Positions 47,307 to 56,986 are shown, numbered from the stretch's first letter. The stretch is 64,000 bases of DNA from Vibrio cyclitrophicus (GCF_024347435.1 NZ_AP025480.1:2542001-2606000), one strand, 5' to 3'. Translations and numbers: made by a program. Notes: generated by a model from the letters alone, not told the origin.

Positions 47307-47347
47307 CAGGCCATCTCCGAATATATATTATTTAGTTTTTTGCTATA

Positions 47348-47361
47348 CCCACATATGTGGG
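47348..47361. repeat. Palindrome in the dnaK leader
   Basis: CCCACATATGTGGG is a perfect 14-base palindrome in the dnaK 5' leader. It could form a short hairpin or a binding site; nothing more can be said. Confidence 0.5.
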
Positions 47362-47433
47362 GGTGGTAATCAGGGAATCAACCCTAATACACAAAATTAA
47401 AGTGCAAATGTAATTTGCTTTCGTATGCACCAT

Positions 47434-47461
47434 AGATAAGGGCTGCAAACTGGTTTTCAAG
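47434..47461 (-). promoter_or_regulatory. Sigma-32-type promoter of dnaK
   Basis: On the minus strand, CTTGAAA (47455-47461), 12 bases, then CCCTTATCT (47434-47442) matches the sigma-32 pattern CTTGAAA-N11-16-CCCCATNT. It lies about 128 bases before dnaK. The remaining sequence 47307-47677 holds a terminator and no gene. Confidence 0.7.
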
Positions 47462-47607
47462 GGAAAAAGTAAAAAAAATCTGATTTTTTCCCTATCTTTC
47501 TGCTTAAGAAGAAAAAGTAGCTCATCCCTTACGGTTTAAGGCGCCAAAGTTGACACATTCATGCGTTCACCTTCAGCAATAAAATAGTCGCCCTATTCTA
47601 TTTCACA

Positions 47608-47639
47608 TAAAAAAAGACCTTCACTAGGAAGGTCTTTTT
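47608..47639 (-). terminator. Terminator of the alginate lyase gene
   Basis: AAAAAGACCTTC and GAAGGTCTTTTT form a 12-bp stem around ACTAG. A-T pairs at the base supply the T-run on both strands. It lies beyond the lyase stop. Confidence 0.88.
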
Positions 47640-47677
47640 CAAATAACGCTTGTTCAGTTAGTTAAGGATTCGCAATA

Positions 47678-48715
47678 TTATTGATTGAGAATTAACTGGT
47701 AGAAGCTCGCTTGTGTGTAGTCACCCGCTTCCATACCACGCCACTCACATGCCGAACTCGACTTCTTAGTGTTACATTGATTGTATGCACCCGCTTTGAA
47801 GTACATCCAATCTTGACCATAGCCAAGATCAACGTCGTGTCCTTGATATTTACCTTTCGCCAGATCAACATCATATGTCTTCACAATTGGATCCGACGAG
47901 TTTGGATTCTTAGTAAACGTCAAGTGCATGATGTTATCTTTAATATTTACATCATATGAAAAAACTTCACCTAACTTAATGCCATCGCTAGGGTCAGAAC
48001 TGCCCTTTTTCAAATTGTATTGACCAAATACATCATGGCGAATGTCTTTACGAAGTTTCTTTCCATTTTCATCTTTCGCGTTTTTCAATTCTTTCGGCGG
48101 GTTGAGCTCGTAGTTCCATGTTAATGAACCATGCTCATGCTCTGGTAGTTTACGGTAAACAATTTTAAGAGGTTCATTGTCCGAGCCGTGAATTTGCCCG
48201 ATGACGACTGAAAATGCGCCTGTTTTATTGTAGTTACCACTGGTACTCACCTGATCGACAGAAAGCGTCGCCGTCATTTGGCCGCCAATAGAGCCAAACT
48301 CTTCTGCATTCTTATGGCTCGAAATAGCAAAGTTGTTACTCGGAGCTGAGTAACTATCCGCCAGCATTGCTCTTAGCTCACTACGAGTGTTCTTACTGTT
48401 TGGTGTCGTTGGTGCCGTATTCGGAGCCACAAATACCATCGCCCCAGATTCTGCATCAGTGTAGAACCATTTCGGGTGAACGTAAGGTGTGTCTACATTC
48501 GACAGTTCTTTCTTACCGATCTCTAGCGTTTTGCCTTTTCTAGATCCTTCGGTCGTTAACTCAGGTAAGTTAATTTTCCATTTAGATAAATCAAAGTTTT
48601 GTGCTGGTGCTTTTGCAGGGTCAAGATCAAATTGTTGACCAACATTGATATTTGAAGCGAGAGCTGGAACAGCTAAAAGAGTGGCCGTCAGTAAGCTAAG
48701 GTAAGACAACTTCAT
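47678..48715 (-). CDS. PL7 family alginate lyase, secreted
   Basis: This 345-residue exported enzyme cleaves alginate by beta-elimination. A signal peptide of about 20 residues ends PALA/SNINVGQ. The PL7 signatures are present: RSELR at residues 111-115, QIH at 174-176, and YFKAGAYNQ at 305-313. The jelly-roll domain runs from about residue 40 to the end, with no extra carbohydrate-binding module. The gene lies between dnaK and an intron plus symporter, where it looks like an accessory insertion into a conserved region. Alginate is the main brown-algal polysaccharide, so the host is likely able to use seaweed. Confidence 0.93.
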   Translation of the reverse strand: MKLSYLSLLTATLLAVPALASNINVGQQFDLDPAKAPAQNFDLSKWKINLPELTTEGSRKGKTLEIGKKELSNVDTPYVHPKWFYTDAESGAMVFVAPNTAPTTPNSKNTRSELRAMLADSYSAPSNNFAISSHKNAEEFGSIGGQMTATLSVDQVSTSGNYNKTGAFSVVIGQIHGSDNEPLKIVYRKLPEHEHGSLTWNYELNPPKELKNAKDENGKKLRKDIRHDVFGQYNLKKGSSDPSDGIKLGEVFSYDVNIKDNIMHLTFTKNPNSSDPIVKTYDVDLAKGKYQGHDVDLGYGQDWMYFKAGAYNQCNTKKSSSACEWRGMEAGDYTQASFYQLILNQ

Positions 48716-48958
48716 TATTGGGTTTCCTTTATGTCGTCAGAATGTAGGTTGTCAAAACAATAAAATAATATTGTATTATTATATGTGATCGAGATTAAAT
48801 ATTGAAAATTGATGGCCTATTACGGTGCCAGAAAAAATAAAAAATGAGACTTACACCAGATACTCCCTATCGATTGACTAACCAATTCAACAGATCCGAC
48901 GCACTTTATGACAGACACATCGAGTAGGGTGAGGCGTTACCGCCTCATCCCTCTCACA

Positions 48959-48989
48959 GAACCGTACGTACGGACCTCGTATACGGCTC
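48959..48989 (-). ncRNA. Group II intron domain V
   Basis: In the sense strand GAGCCGTA pairs with TACGGTTC through an extended stem, with the catalytic AGC triad near the start. The RT stop codon (TGA) overlaps its first bases, as is usual for group IIC. Domain VI follows, with a bulged A near CTACTCGAT. Confidence 0.75.
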
Positions 48990-50271
48990 ATGCACACTTC
49001 CATTCAGCATATTGGCTGAACACATACCCTGTCCTTATTGTCCCAAGATTTACCAATCCTTGGTCATTAAACCATTGATTTGGCATCGCATAGCTTGATA
49101 GTGGACTCGCTGCACTGACCCAACTTGTCATTGAGATATGCTGGAACGGCGGCTTATACCCTAACTGTTTTAACTTTCGATGTAAGCGTTGAGGCTTCTT
49201 CCAAAGTTTCAACTGGATACTACGCAGTCTTCTTCGTAGCCATCCTGCTAGTCTTGAGAACTCCCTGCTGCTATTGGTGATCCTGAAGTATTGGCTGAAC
49301 CCTCTTAACACTGGGTTTAGATCTTTTATGACTTGCTCAAGTGGCTTACCGCACCCTCGCTTCGTCATTCGCTTTAACTTGCTTTTGAACACTTTCAGTT
49401 TTTTAGTTTGAATGCGGGTAAATTGACTCCCGATTTCTACACCTAAAAACTTCACGCCATCACTGCTGTGCGCTATATGTGATTTCGTCTGGTTCACTGT
49501 GAGTTTAAGCTCTCCTTCTAAGATCTTCGTCGCTTGTGCAAGGGCATTCTCTGCCCCTGCCTTGCTACGACAGAAGATGAGTATGTCATCCGCATAACGA
49601 ACGATCCTATGGCCGCGCTTTCGCATTTCCTGATCGAACGCATCAAGGTAGATATTGGCTATCAAAGGACTGATAACACCACCTTGTGGACTTCCTAGCT
49701 CTGTCTCCTGCCAACTACCGTCTATCATCACCCCACTTTTTAGAAACTGTTTTATCAGCTCTAATACACTGCTATCTGTGACTCGTTTTCTGATGCTTTT
49801 GATAATCAACTCGTGGTCGAGTTTGTCAAAGCACTTCGACAAGTCCATATCTACAACGTGTTGTAACCCGTAACGCCGGATGAACATCGTGGATTTGTTG
49901 ATTGCATCGTGACAGCTTCGATTCGGCCTATACCCAAAACTTGATGGGTGAAATTGCTCTTCGAAGATGGGGGTGAGGATATCGTTGAGCGCTTGTTGGA
50001 CAACTCTATCCCTAACTGTTGGGATCCCGAGCAATCGCACCCCTCCGTCTTCTTTGGGTATCTCTACCCGTTTGACTGGCTGAGGTTTGTATTGCTTGGT
50101 TTTAAGTTCAGAGAGGAGTTGATCGAGGTTATCACTCAGATTTTCGGCGTAGTTGCTCAGGCTCTGCTCATCTATTCCAGCCGCGCCTTTCGCTTTCTTT
50201 ACCTTTTTAAACCCTTTATACAGCCTCTCTTTGTTGAGTAGATGACCATATAAGCTGTAATAAACTCGCAC
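48988..50271 (-). CDS. Group II intron reverse transcriptase/maturase (LtrA-type)
   Basis: This 427-residue protein carries the fingers-palm RT domain (about residues 25-290). It includes the RT0/RT motif FGYRPNRSCHDAI, DMDLSKCFDKLDH, GSPQGGVISPLIANIYL and YADD at 226-229. The maturase (X) domain follows (residues about 300-400). No HNH endonuclease is seen, fitting class C introns. The start is GTG with AAGGAG 6 bases upstream (GTG CGA GTT TAT TAC). The catalytic Asp residues are intact, so the protein looks functional. Confidence 0.93.
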   Translation of the reverse strand: MRVYYSLYGHLLNKERLYKGFKKVKKAKGAAGIDEQSLSNYAENLSDNLDQLLSELKTKQYKPQPVKRVEIPKEDGGVRLLGIPTVRDRVVQQALNDILTPIFEEQFHPSSFGYRPNRSCHDAINKSTMFIRRYGLQHVVDMDLSKCFDKLDHELIIKSIRKRVTDSSVLELIKQFLKSGVMIDGSWQETELGSPQGGVISPLIANIYLDAFDQEMRKRGHRIVRYADDILIFCRSKAGAENALAQATKILEGELKLTVNQTKSHIAHSSDGVKFLGVEIGSQFTRIQTKKLKVFKSKLKRMTKRGCGKPLEQVIKDLNPVLRGFSQYFRITNSSREFSRLAGWLRRRLRSIQLKLWKKPQRLHRKLKQLGYKPPFQHISMTSWVSAASPLSSYAMPNQWFNDQGLVNLGTIRTGYVFSQYAEWKCA

Positions 50272-51013
50272 TTTCTCTCCTTGGATTGTGTGCTGTGTGG
50301 GGACAGGTGTTTCATCTTCAGCGTGGGTGTTATTTCTCTCTGCTGTTCAGCCTTCTAGCTCAGTGGCAATTTACTGAAGTGAGTCAGAGTTACTCCCCTA
50401 TACGGTTTCTTAGCGCAGTATCTTGCTTCCACAATCAACCAAACTAGGAATACCCCGATAGCGATTCGGTTTGGGTATCACTGAAAAAAAAAAAACATCT
50501 GTTCATCACAGACTTAAAGTGTACTTCCTCCCTTCGCAACACTGAGTGCTTTTGGCATTTCAGTGCTCCATCAGACTTGATGCTGCTGGTCAGCTAAGTT
50601 TTCTCCTCCACACCATTACTGGGCTTCTCTGGCTTAGCCTTACTCACTACTACGGATTCATCTGCCACCTCGCACCAACACACCTCTTAGCTTTCGCTTC
50701 GAGTTTGTGCTTCCAGACTGTCTGGATGTGGTGTCAGGCTTCCCCAGTTACTGCACTGGCTCCCTGTTAACAATGCCACCCTCAAGCACAGCATAGGTCT
50801 GACTGAGTATAGGGCTTCGCGCTATTTCGGACGCTTACCCACCTATACTGCCGAAGCAGGTTTACTTGCGTTGTGTACTGCTAACTTCCTATCGCTTCCT
50901 TCAGACCCTGCCGTTAGCCAACAACGCCCTTGCGATTCGGATTATCTTCCCCTCAGTCGGGGTGATTCAGGTTTCTTTCAACCTGACGGGTTTGCCAGCT
51001 TCGCTGGGCAAAC

Positions 51014-51048
51014 AAAAAAGCCCCGCTCTCATTGAGCGAGGCTTCCAA
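51014..51048 (-). terminator. Terminator of the dicarboxylate symporter; intron target
   Basis: AAGCCTCGCTC and GAGCGGGGCTT pair with one G-T wobble around AATGA, followed by a run of T on the minus strand. The intron begins at the first base after the T-run. Confidence 0.85.
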
Positions 51049-51069
51049 TTATCAAATCTTAATTAGGTA

Positions 51070-52344
51070 TTAAGCTTCTGCTTTCTGTAGTTCAGTTTCT
51101 TCGTTCTTTTCAACGCCGATTGCGCCTTCAGACTTAGCAACGATAGTGTTAACCGCTGTATCACCTACTACGTTAGAAGAAGTACAGAACATATCGTTGA
51201 TACGGTCTACTGCAGCAATGATAGCTAGACCTTCTGGTGGTAAACCTAGTTGGTGCAAAAGAACACCGACCATTACAACACCGCCACCCGGAACACCACC
51301 AGCACCGATAGACAGTAGCAAGATAGTTAGACCAAGAGTAAAGATGTCAGCAGTGTTGATTGGTTGACCGAATGCGTTTGCTACGAACATTGTCGCTAGT
51401 GCGATGTAGATAGATACACCAGACATGTTCATTGTCGCGCCTAGTGGAACACCGAAACCAGCCACTGATTTAGATACACCAAGCTTTTCAGTTAGGGTGC
51501 GCATTGTTACAGGAATTGTCGCATTCGAACTTGCTGTTGATAGTGAGAAAAGGATTTGCTCACGGATTGCACGTAGGAATTGCTTAGGTGTAATACCTGT
51601 CGCGATGCCAACCATCATTGGGTAGAAGAAGAAAATCCAGAACACTAGCATTGCAACAACCAGTGCTACATAACCAGCTACCGACATTAGCGTGTCTGCA
51701 TCAAGTGTTGCACCTAGTTGAATCATCAGTGCGAATACACCAAACGGAGCCAGGCTCATTACTAGGCCGATAAGCTTCATCATGATTTCATTAGCCATCT
51801 TGAACGTTTTGATCGCTGGACCACCACGTGAGTCAAGCGCTTGAATAGCAAGGCCTGTCAAAATTGCCATGAAGATAATTTGTAGCATGTCGCCACTTGC
51901 AAACGCCTGAACAGGGTTGCTAGGAACGATATTTACAACTAGAGAGAAGATATCTGGAGTTTCAGTTGTTGTTAGTTGAACTGTCTCTGAAATCGTACCC
52001 GCTAAGTCTGCGCCTGCACCTGGTTGGAAAATAAGGCCAACAGTGAGAGCTGCAGAAATCGCGATGATGGTGTTGATAATGTAAAGAGCAAAAGTCTTAC
52101 CACCTAGGCGACCGAAAGAACGGATGTCTTTCAATTCAACGATTCCACATACAATAGAAACGTATACCAGCGGAACAACCAATAGTTTGATCAAAGAGAC
52201 AAACATCCCACCGACACCTTCTGCTAAACCAAGCAGGTAAGTATCGAATACCGCAATACCGCTGAATAGGTACTGAATAGCAGTACCAATAAGTAGGCCA
52301 GCAAACAAGCCTACAAAAATCTTACTTGAGAGCGATTTATCCAT
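51070..52344 (-). CDS. Dicarboxylate/amino acid:cation symporter (DAACS family)
   Basis: This 424-residue inner-membrane symporter belongs to the GltP/DctA (DAACS) family. The serine-rich reentrant-loop motif is seen as SLSTASSNATIPV. The segment GATMNMSGVSIYIAL and the binding-site helix with VDRINDMFCTSSNVVGD fit the family. ATG 52344 has GGAGAAG 6 bases upstream; a longer in-frame start at 52404 lacks one. It may transport C4-dicarboxylates or acidic amino acids; the exact substrate is not visible. Confidence 0.9.
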   Translation of the reverse strand: MDKSLSSKIFVGLFAGLLIGTAIQYLFSGIAVFDTYLLGLAEGVGGMFVSLIKLLVVPLVYVSIVCGIVELKDIRSFGRLGGKTFALYIINTIIAISAALTVGLIFQPGAGADLAGTISETVQLTTTETPDIFSLVVNIVPSNPVQAFASGDMLQIIFMAILTGLAIQALDSRGGPAIKTFKMANEIMMKLIGLVMSLAPFGVFALMIQLGATLDADTLMSVAGYVALVVAMLVFWIFFFYPMMVGIATGITPKQFLRAIREQILFSLSTASSNATIPVTMRTLTEKLGVSKSVAGFGVPLGATMNMSGVSIYIALATMFVANAFGQPINTADIFTLGLTILLLSIGAGGVPGGGVVMVGVLLHQLGLPPEGLAIIAAVDRINDMFCTSSNVVGDTAVNTIVAKSEGAIGVEKNEETELQKAEA

Positions 52345-52617
52345 CGTTCTTCTCCAGTTTGTTGTGTTTGAAATTTGTACTTTTATAGTTATATATGCGA
52401 CCAAAATCGCTATATTGCAGTGGATTTTACATACAACAATAACAATTAAAAGTATTTATTTACAAAAACATTACAAATGTGACATCAAAACATTTCACAG
52501 ATATCAACTAGTTTCATAATATAAAACTCTAAATTAATAATCTGGGTAAAATTAAAGGAACGACATTCTTAATGCACCAATGATGACTATTTACGTGGAT
52601 TCTCAAGTGATAGGCAT
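52345..52617. other. Gap upstream of the symporter
   Basis: No gene is visible. An inverted repeat TGTGA-N12-TCACA lies at 52478-52499. Its spacing (12) does not fit CRP (6), so I do not name it a CRP site. The promoter of the symporter must lie here. Confidence 0.4.
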
Positions 52618-52644
52618 AAAAAAAGAGAGGCATAAGCCTCTCTT
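52618..52644 (-). terminator. Terminator of grpE
   Basis: AAGAGAGGC and GCCTCTCTT form a 9-bp stem around ATAA, with a T-run on the minus strand. Confidence 0.85.
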
Positions 52645-52703
52645 CTCATTTCACATTAATTAGTGAATTATTTCGCGACCGCTAAAAGTCACTTAACGAT
52701 AAA

Positions 52704-53285
52704 TTACTTAGCAACCATTACCATCGCAGGGCGAACTACACGACCGTTTAGCTCGTAGCCTTTTTGCATCACGAACATAACCGTGTTTGAATCGTGGTCA
52801 GGGCTCTCTTGAATAGACATCGCTTGGTGGAATTCAGGATTGAACACTTCACCTTCAGGATTAATCTCTTTAAGGCCAAATTTAGCAACAGTATCTACGA
52901 ATGTTTTATGCGTTAGCTCAACACCTTCAAACAATGGTTTAACCACTTCGTTTTCTGCATCTGCAGCTTGCATTGCACGCTCTAGGTTGTCGATCACAGG
53001 AAGTAGACCTTCAGCAAATTTGTTCAAAGCGAATTTACGCGCTTTATCAATTTCTTGCTCGCTACGACGACGCATGTTCTCAACTTCAGCTTTTGCGCGA
53101 AGAACAGAATCTTGCTGCTCTTTCACTTTAGATTCGCTAGAAAGCAGTGCCGCTTCTAGTTGAGCAATTTTTGATTCCTGCTCATCAGCCTCGTCTTCAT
53201 TCAGTTCAGCTTCTTCAACTTTCTCAGCTTCAGCAATGATCTGATCTAGTTCTTCTTCGGTTACTTTGTTTTCTTCGTTGCTCAT
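52704..53285 (-). CDS. grpE: Nucleotide exchange factor GrpE
   Basis: This 193-residue cytosolic dimer releases ADP from DnaK. The N-terminal part is Glu-rich with a long coiled coil ([18 protein letters not shown] and onward). The C-terminal beta-domain ends [21 protein letters not shown] and [21 protein letters not shown] 53285 has GGAGAT 4-5 bases upstream and matches the family start; the earlier in-frame start at 53369 would run through the leader. A very good sigma-32 promoter lies upstream. Confidence 0.96.
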   Translation of the reverse strand: MSNEENKVTEEELDQIIAEAEKVEEAELNEDEADEQESKIAQLEAALLSSESKVKEQQDSVLRAKAEVENMRRRSEQEIDKARKFALNKFAEGLLPVIDNLERAMQAADAENEVVKPLFEGVELTHKTFVDTVAKFGLKEINPEGEVFNPEFHQAMSIQESPDHDSNTVMFVMQKGYELNGRVVRPAMVMVAK

Positions 53286-53378
53286 GATATCTCCAGAATT
53301 CGTTTTCAATGCCAGTGACAGGCGTGTTTGCGCCTCAAATTGATATAAAACACTCGCATAGACGTTCAACTTGCCTTT

Positions 53379-53407
53379 ATTATGGGGATGAAGAATTTTG
53401 ATTCAAG
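53379..53407 (-). promoter_or_regulatory. Sigma-32-type promoter of grpE
   Basis: On the minus strand, CTTGAAT (53401-53407), 13 bases, then CCCCATAAT (53379-53387) matches the sigma-32 consensus closely. It lies within 30 bases of the divergent nadK start, so the two genes share this small space. Confidence 0.85.
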
Positions 53408-53428
53408 CCTAATTCGTTTGGAAACGTT

Positions 53429-54313
53429 ATGAAAAAGCCATTTGAAGTCATCGCTATTATTGGTAAACCTCGAGATCAGCAAGCAATTCAGACTCATAGA
53501 GAGCTCTATCAGTGGTTAAGTACTGAGGGTTATCAAGTATTTGTTGATGATAGGCTCTCCAGTATTTTGGACGATATCCCACAAGAACATTTTTCTAGCC
53601 TGATTGAGTTAGGTAAACGAGCCGATCTCGCAATTGTTGTGGGTGGTGACGGAAATATGCTCGGTGCGGCTAGAATATTGTCGCGTTTCGATATTTCAGT
53701 CATCGGTGTGAACCGAGGAAACCTTGGCTTCCTAACCGATCTCAACCCTGAAAACTTCCAAAGCGCACTTATCGATGTACTCAAAGGTGAGTTCATGGAA
53801 GAAGAACGCTTCCTACTAGAGACTGAAATTCATCGTCATGGCCAAATAAAAAGTCATAACGCAGCGCTCAACGAAGCCGTACTTCACCCAGGTCAAGTCG
53901 CACACATGATCGAGTTCGAAGTGTATATCGATGACAGCTTTGCGTTCTCACAGCGTTCTGATGGTTTGATCGTATCGACTCCAACGGGTTCAACGGCTTA
54001 CTCGCTTTCTGGTGGTGGCCCTATCTTGTCATCAAGCCTCAATGCAATCTCGCTAGTGCCAATGTTCCCACACACGCTTTCAAGTCGTCCATTAGTGGTT
54101 GATGGCAAACGTCGTATTAAACTTATCGTATCGCCTGATAACCGCGGCACTCAGGAAGTAAGCTGCGATGGTCAAATTTCACTGCCTGTTTCTCCTGGCG
54201 ATGAGATCCACATTTACCAAAGCCCGAATGTACTCAAGCTGATTCACCCTAAAGACTACAACTACTACCATGTCCTACGTAACAAACTAGGCTGGTCGAG
54301 TAAGCTGTTCTAA
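53429..54313 (+). CDS. nadK: NAD kinase
   Basis: This 294-residue cytosolic enzyme phosphorylates NAD+ to NADP+. The GGDGN motif lies at residues 72-76 ([11 protein letters not shown]). The second conserved part is [22 protein letters not shown]. Length fits the bacterial family. It is divergent from grpE and followed by recN, an order familiar in gamma-proteobacteria. Confidence 0.96.
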   Translation: MKKPFEVIAIIGKPRDQQAIQTHRELYQWLSTEGYQVFVDDRLSSILDDIPQEHFSSLIELGKRADLAIVVGGDGNMLGAARILSRFDISVIGVNRGNLGFLTDLNPENFQSALIDVLKGEFMEEERFLLETEIHRHGQIKSHNAALNEAVLHPGQVAHMIEFEVYIDDSFAFSQRSDGLIVSTPTGSTAYSLSGGGPILSSSLNAISLVPMFPHTLSSRPLVVDGKRRIKLIVSPDNRGTQEVSCDGQISLPVSPGDEIHIYQSPNVLKLIHPKDYNYYHVLRNKLGWSSKLF

Positions 54314-54348
54314 TTGAATTAGCGACTCTGGCATTAGACGAAAATTTG

Positions 54349-54380
54349 AAAGGTTGACGATGTTCGTCAGCCTTTTTTTT
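54349..54380 (+). terminator. Terminator of nadK
   Basis: AAGGTTGACGA and TCGTCAGCCTT pair with one wobble around TGT and are followed by a run of T. Confidence 0.85.
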
Positions 54381-54529
54381 GCCCGTCGAAACCTTATAAG
54401 TCCTCATAGCCCTAATGTACCTCCCCCCTTCACGCCCAGACTAAGTTGGGAATCTATAGCGGTTTCAGTAGCCTACAGGCAACCTCAATTCTGAGATCTG
54501 TCACAAAAAAATTTCACCTGTCGACTTTA

Positions 54530-54585
54530 CTGTATAAAGAAACAGTATATACTGAGCTTATATACAGTGTTGTTCAGTTATACAG
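54530..54585 (+). promoter_or_regulatory. Three LexA boxes of recN
   Basis: CTG-TATAAAGAAA-CAG (54530-54545) and CTG-AGCTTATATA-CAG (54552-54567) are complete CTG-N10-CAG boxes. TTG-TTCAGTTATA-CAG (54570-54585) is a degenerate third. The recN ATG is at 54596. Multiple LexA boxes before recN are known in E. coli. Confidence 0.85.
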
Positions 54586-54595
54586 GTAAATAAAA

Positions 54596-56260
54596 ATGCT
54601 GGCTCATTTAAGTGTTAATAATTTCGCTATTGTTAAGTCTTTACAGCTAGAACTCTCTAAAGGCATGACAACAATCACCGGTGAAACGGGTGCGGGTAAA
54701 TCTATCGCTATCGATGCTTTAGGCTTATGTCTTGGGGGAAGATCTGATGCAGGAATGGTAAGACAAGGAGAAGATAAAACCGAAGTCAGTGCCGCTTTTT
54801 TACTTGAGAACAATCTGCACGCTACACGCTGGTTAGAAGACAATGAACTGCTTGATGGCAGTGAATGCATCCTACGCAGAACCATCTCCAAAGAAGGTCG
54901 CTCTCGTGCATTCATCAACGGTAGTCCTGTCCCTCTTTCACAATTGAAATCACTAGGGCAGTTGTTGATCAACATTCATGGCCAACACGCGCACCACCAG
55001 CTGATGAAAAGCGACCACCAAATGGCCATGCTTGATCAATACGCAGGCCACTTAAACCTATTGAAATCGACACGTAATGCTTACCAAGCATGGAGACAAG
55101 CCGATAACTACTTAAAAGAGTTACGTGAAAATAGCCAGCAAAACCAAGCTCAAAAACAGCTTCTAGAATATCAAATCAAAGAGTTAAATGAGCTATCTAT
55201 TGGGGAGGAAGAATATGAAGACCTCGAACAAGAGCATAAGCGCCTCTCCAATAGCGGAGAATTGGCCTCAACCTGCCAGCAGGCTATCGAGCTTATTTAC
55301 GAAGGCGAAGAAGTTAATGCGCTTAGTATTCTGCAATCGGCCAATCACTCCCTAATTCAATTAGCTGAGCTTGATGAAAGGTTAGTTGATCTGCCCAACT
55401 TACTCTCTGAAGCCATCATTCAGATTGAAGAGACCAACAGTGAACTAAGAACCTACCTAGACAGCATTGATGTCGATCCAGGTCGTATGGTTTACGTTGA
55501 AGAACGCTTCTCAAAAGTGATGTCGATGTCTCGCAAGCATCACGTGTTGCCAGAAGAGCTTTACAAGCATCACCAAGATTTATTACAACAAGTTGAAGCG
55601 CTTGATTGTTCCGATGAAAAATTGGATGAATTGGCAAACGAGGTAGAAAACCAATACCAATCGTTCGTTGCTAAATCAGAGAAGCTTCATAAATCTCGAA
55701 CTCGTTACGCAAAAGAGCTCAACAAGCTGATCACGCAAAGCATGCACGAACTGAGCATGGAAAAAGCACAGTTTGCCATTGAAGTGAACAACACCAACAC
55801 ACACCCTTCTCCATTGGGTATGGATAATGTGACCTTCATTGTTTCGACCAACCCAGGCCAACCAATGCAGCCCATTGCTAAAGTAGCCTCTGGTGGTGAA
55901 CTTTCACGTATTTCATTAGCGATCCAAGTGATCACAGCGCAAAAAGTGGACACACCAAGCCTGATTTTCGATGAAGTCGATGTGGGTATCAGTGGGCCAA
56001 CAGCAGCAGTTGTCGGAAAAATGCTACGTAAGCTGGGCGAATCGACACAAGTAATGTGTGTGACGCACTTACCTCAAGTTGCCGGTTGCGGTCACCAACA
56101 ACTGTTTGTAGCGAAGAACACGAAATCAGGTAAAACCGAGACCCAAATGCACACGCTTGATGAGCAACAACGCGTCTCAGAGCTTGCTCGACTGCTTGGT
56201 GGCAGCCAGATTACCGAATCGACACTGGCCAACGCAAAAGAGTTATTAATCGCTGCTTAG
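54596..56260 (+). CDS. recN: DNA repair protein RecN (SMC-like)
   Basis: This 554-residue SMC-family ATPase helps join ends in double-strand-break repair and is a major SOS protein. Walker A GETGAGKS lies at residues 29-36. The long central coiled coil spans about residues 155-370. The ABC signature region [14 protein letters not shown] and Walker [14 protein letters not shown] complete the C-terminal half. The strong upstream LexA sites fit its SOS control. It is an essential companion to RecBCD here. Confidence 0.96.
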   Translation: MLAHLSVNNFAIVKSLQLELSKGMTTITGETGAGKSIAIDALGLCLGGRSDAGMVRQGEDKTEVSAAFLLENNLHATRWLEDNELLDGSECILRRTISKEGRSRAFINGSPVPLSQLKSLGQLLINIHGQHAHHQLMKSDHQMAMLDQYAGHLNLLKSTRNAYQAWRQADNYLKELRENSQQNQAQKQLLEYQIKELNELSIGEEEYEDLEQEHKRLSNSGELASTCQQAIELIYEGEEVNALSILQSANHSLIQLAELDERLVDLPNLLSEAIIQIEETNSELRTYLDSIDVDPGRMVYVEERFSKVMSMSRKHHVLPEELYKHHQDLLQQVEALDCSDEKLDELANEVENQYQSFVAKSEKLHKSRTRYAKELNKLITQSMHELSMEKAQFAIEVNNTNTHPSPLGMDNVTFIVSTNPGQPMQPIAKVASGGELSRISLAIQVITAQKVDTPSLIFDEVDVGISGPTAAVVGKMLRKLGESTQVMCVTHLPQVAGCGHQQLFVAKNTKSGKTETQMHTLDEQQRVSELARLLGGSQITESTLANAKELLIAA

Positions 56261-56427
56261 GTTACATATTCAGCAACTTTCTGATAATTTACCGAAAAAT
56301 CTTGGCAATTTTGCAACTTAATTCAAAATTGCCAGTCATAACAAGCTCAAAGCGCAAGGAGCTTTTTACTTCTTGCTGGAGCTTGTTTATTATCAGGCAG
56401 TATTTTAGCGAAGAAAGATCTCAGACT

Positions 56428-56787
56428 ATGCGAATTAAAAAGTGGTTAGTTGCAGTTCCACTTGCACTAACAATGTTGACCGGTTGCTCTCTACTAGAGA
56501 AGTTGGTTTATCGAATTGACATCAATCAGGGTAACTATGTTGAACAAGAAGCTGTCGATCAGCTGAAGTTTGGCATGACAAAAACACAAGTTCGTTACGT
56601 TATGGGCTCACCTATGCTTATCGAAAATGGCTACCCAGATACGTGGTACTACATTTACCACCACACAAAAGGCCATGAAGACTCGATTCAAAAAAATCTT
56701 GTTGTTAACTTTGATGCAACGGGCACCTTAGTGACGATCAATGGTGATTTTGAAGCCAGTGATGAATTCTTCGAAAGCCTTCGCTAG
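56428..56787 (+). CDS. bamE: BAM complex lipoprotein BamE (SmpA)
   Basis: This 119-residue outer-membrane lipoprotein supports BamA-dependent insertion of barrel proteins. The lipobox is TMLTGC with an expected cleavage before Cys. The SmpA/OmlA domain contains [19 protein letters not shown] and [13 protein letters not shown] 56428 was chosen because the signal peptide begins there; an earlier in-frame start at 56302 adds an unrelated N-terminus. It lies downstream of recN, in the usual order. Confidence 0.94.
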   Translation: MRIKKWLVAVPLALTMLTGCSLLEKLVYRIDINQGNYVEQEAVDQLKFGMTKTQVRYVMGSPMLIENGYPDTWYYIYHHTKGHEDSIQKNLVVNFDATGTLVTINGDFEASDEFFESLR

Positions 56788-56792
56788 CTTTC

Positions 56793-56853
56793 AACCAACA
56801 AAGCTTTCCAGTCAAAAGCTATCAGTCGACAAAGCTCTCAGCCGACAAAGTAA
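56793..56853. repeat. Degenerate short repeats after bamE
   Basis: Imperfect units of about 16 bases recur: ACAAAGCTTTCCAGTC, AAAAGCTATCAGTCG, ACAAAGCTCTCAGCCG, then ACAAAG. No coding sequence is seen. It sits between bamE and its terminator. Confidence 0.6.
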
Positions 56854-56860
56854 GAATCGC

Positions 56861-56890
56861 AAAAGCCTGCTCACATGAGCAGGCTTTTTA
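56861..56890 (+). terminator. Terminator of bamE
   Basis: AAAAGCCTGCTC and GAGCAGGCTTTT form a perfect 12-bp stem around ACAT, followed by T. Confidence 0.88.
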
Positions 56891-56933
56891 ATATCCTGTA
56901 ACAAATTAATCTTCATTTTCAGGCTAACGGACA

Positions 56934-56960
56934 CAAAAAAGCTCGCCAATATAGCGAGCT
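56934..56960 (-). terminator. Terminator of ratB
   Basis: AGCTCGC and GCGAGCT form a 7-bp stem around CAATATA, with T6 on the minus strand. Confidence 0.8.
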
Positions 56961-56986
56961 CTCTTCTTACTCAAATTTGTTTAGCA

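Larger units (their letters stand above)
48919..51013 (-). mobile_element. Group IIC intron with maturase
   Basis: The element runs on the minus strand from GTTTGCCC at 51013 to the CTACTCGAT end at 48919. Its RNA resembles the Oceanobacillus iheyensis group IIC intron: it has CGCAAGGG and TCTGAAGGAAGCG in domain I and GTGAGAGG before the CTACTC end. Its 5' end lies directly after the T-run of the symporter terminator, the usual target of class C introns. The reverse transcriptase lacks an endonuclease domain, which fits this class. A run of 12 T (sense) at 50484-50495 follows a weak hairpin within the leader. Flanking gap sequence 48716-48918 shows no gene. Confidence 0.85.

Noticed and set aside
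48784-48799. CRP site upstream of alginate lyase
   Set aside because: TGTGATCGAGATTAAA has only one good half-site.
52478-52499. CRP site before the symporter
   Set aside because: TGTGA and TCACA are 12 bases apart rather than 6.
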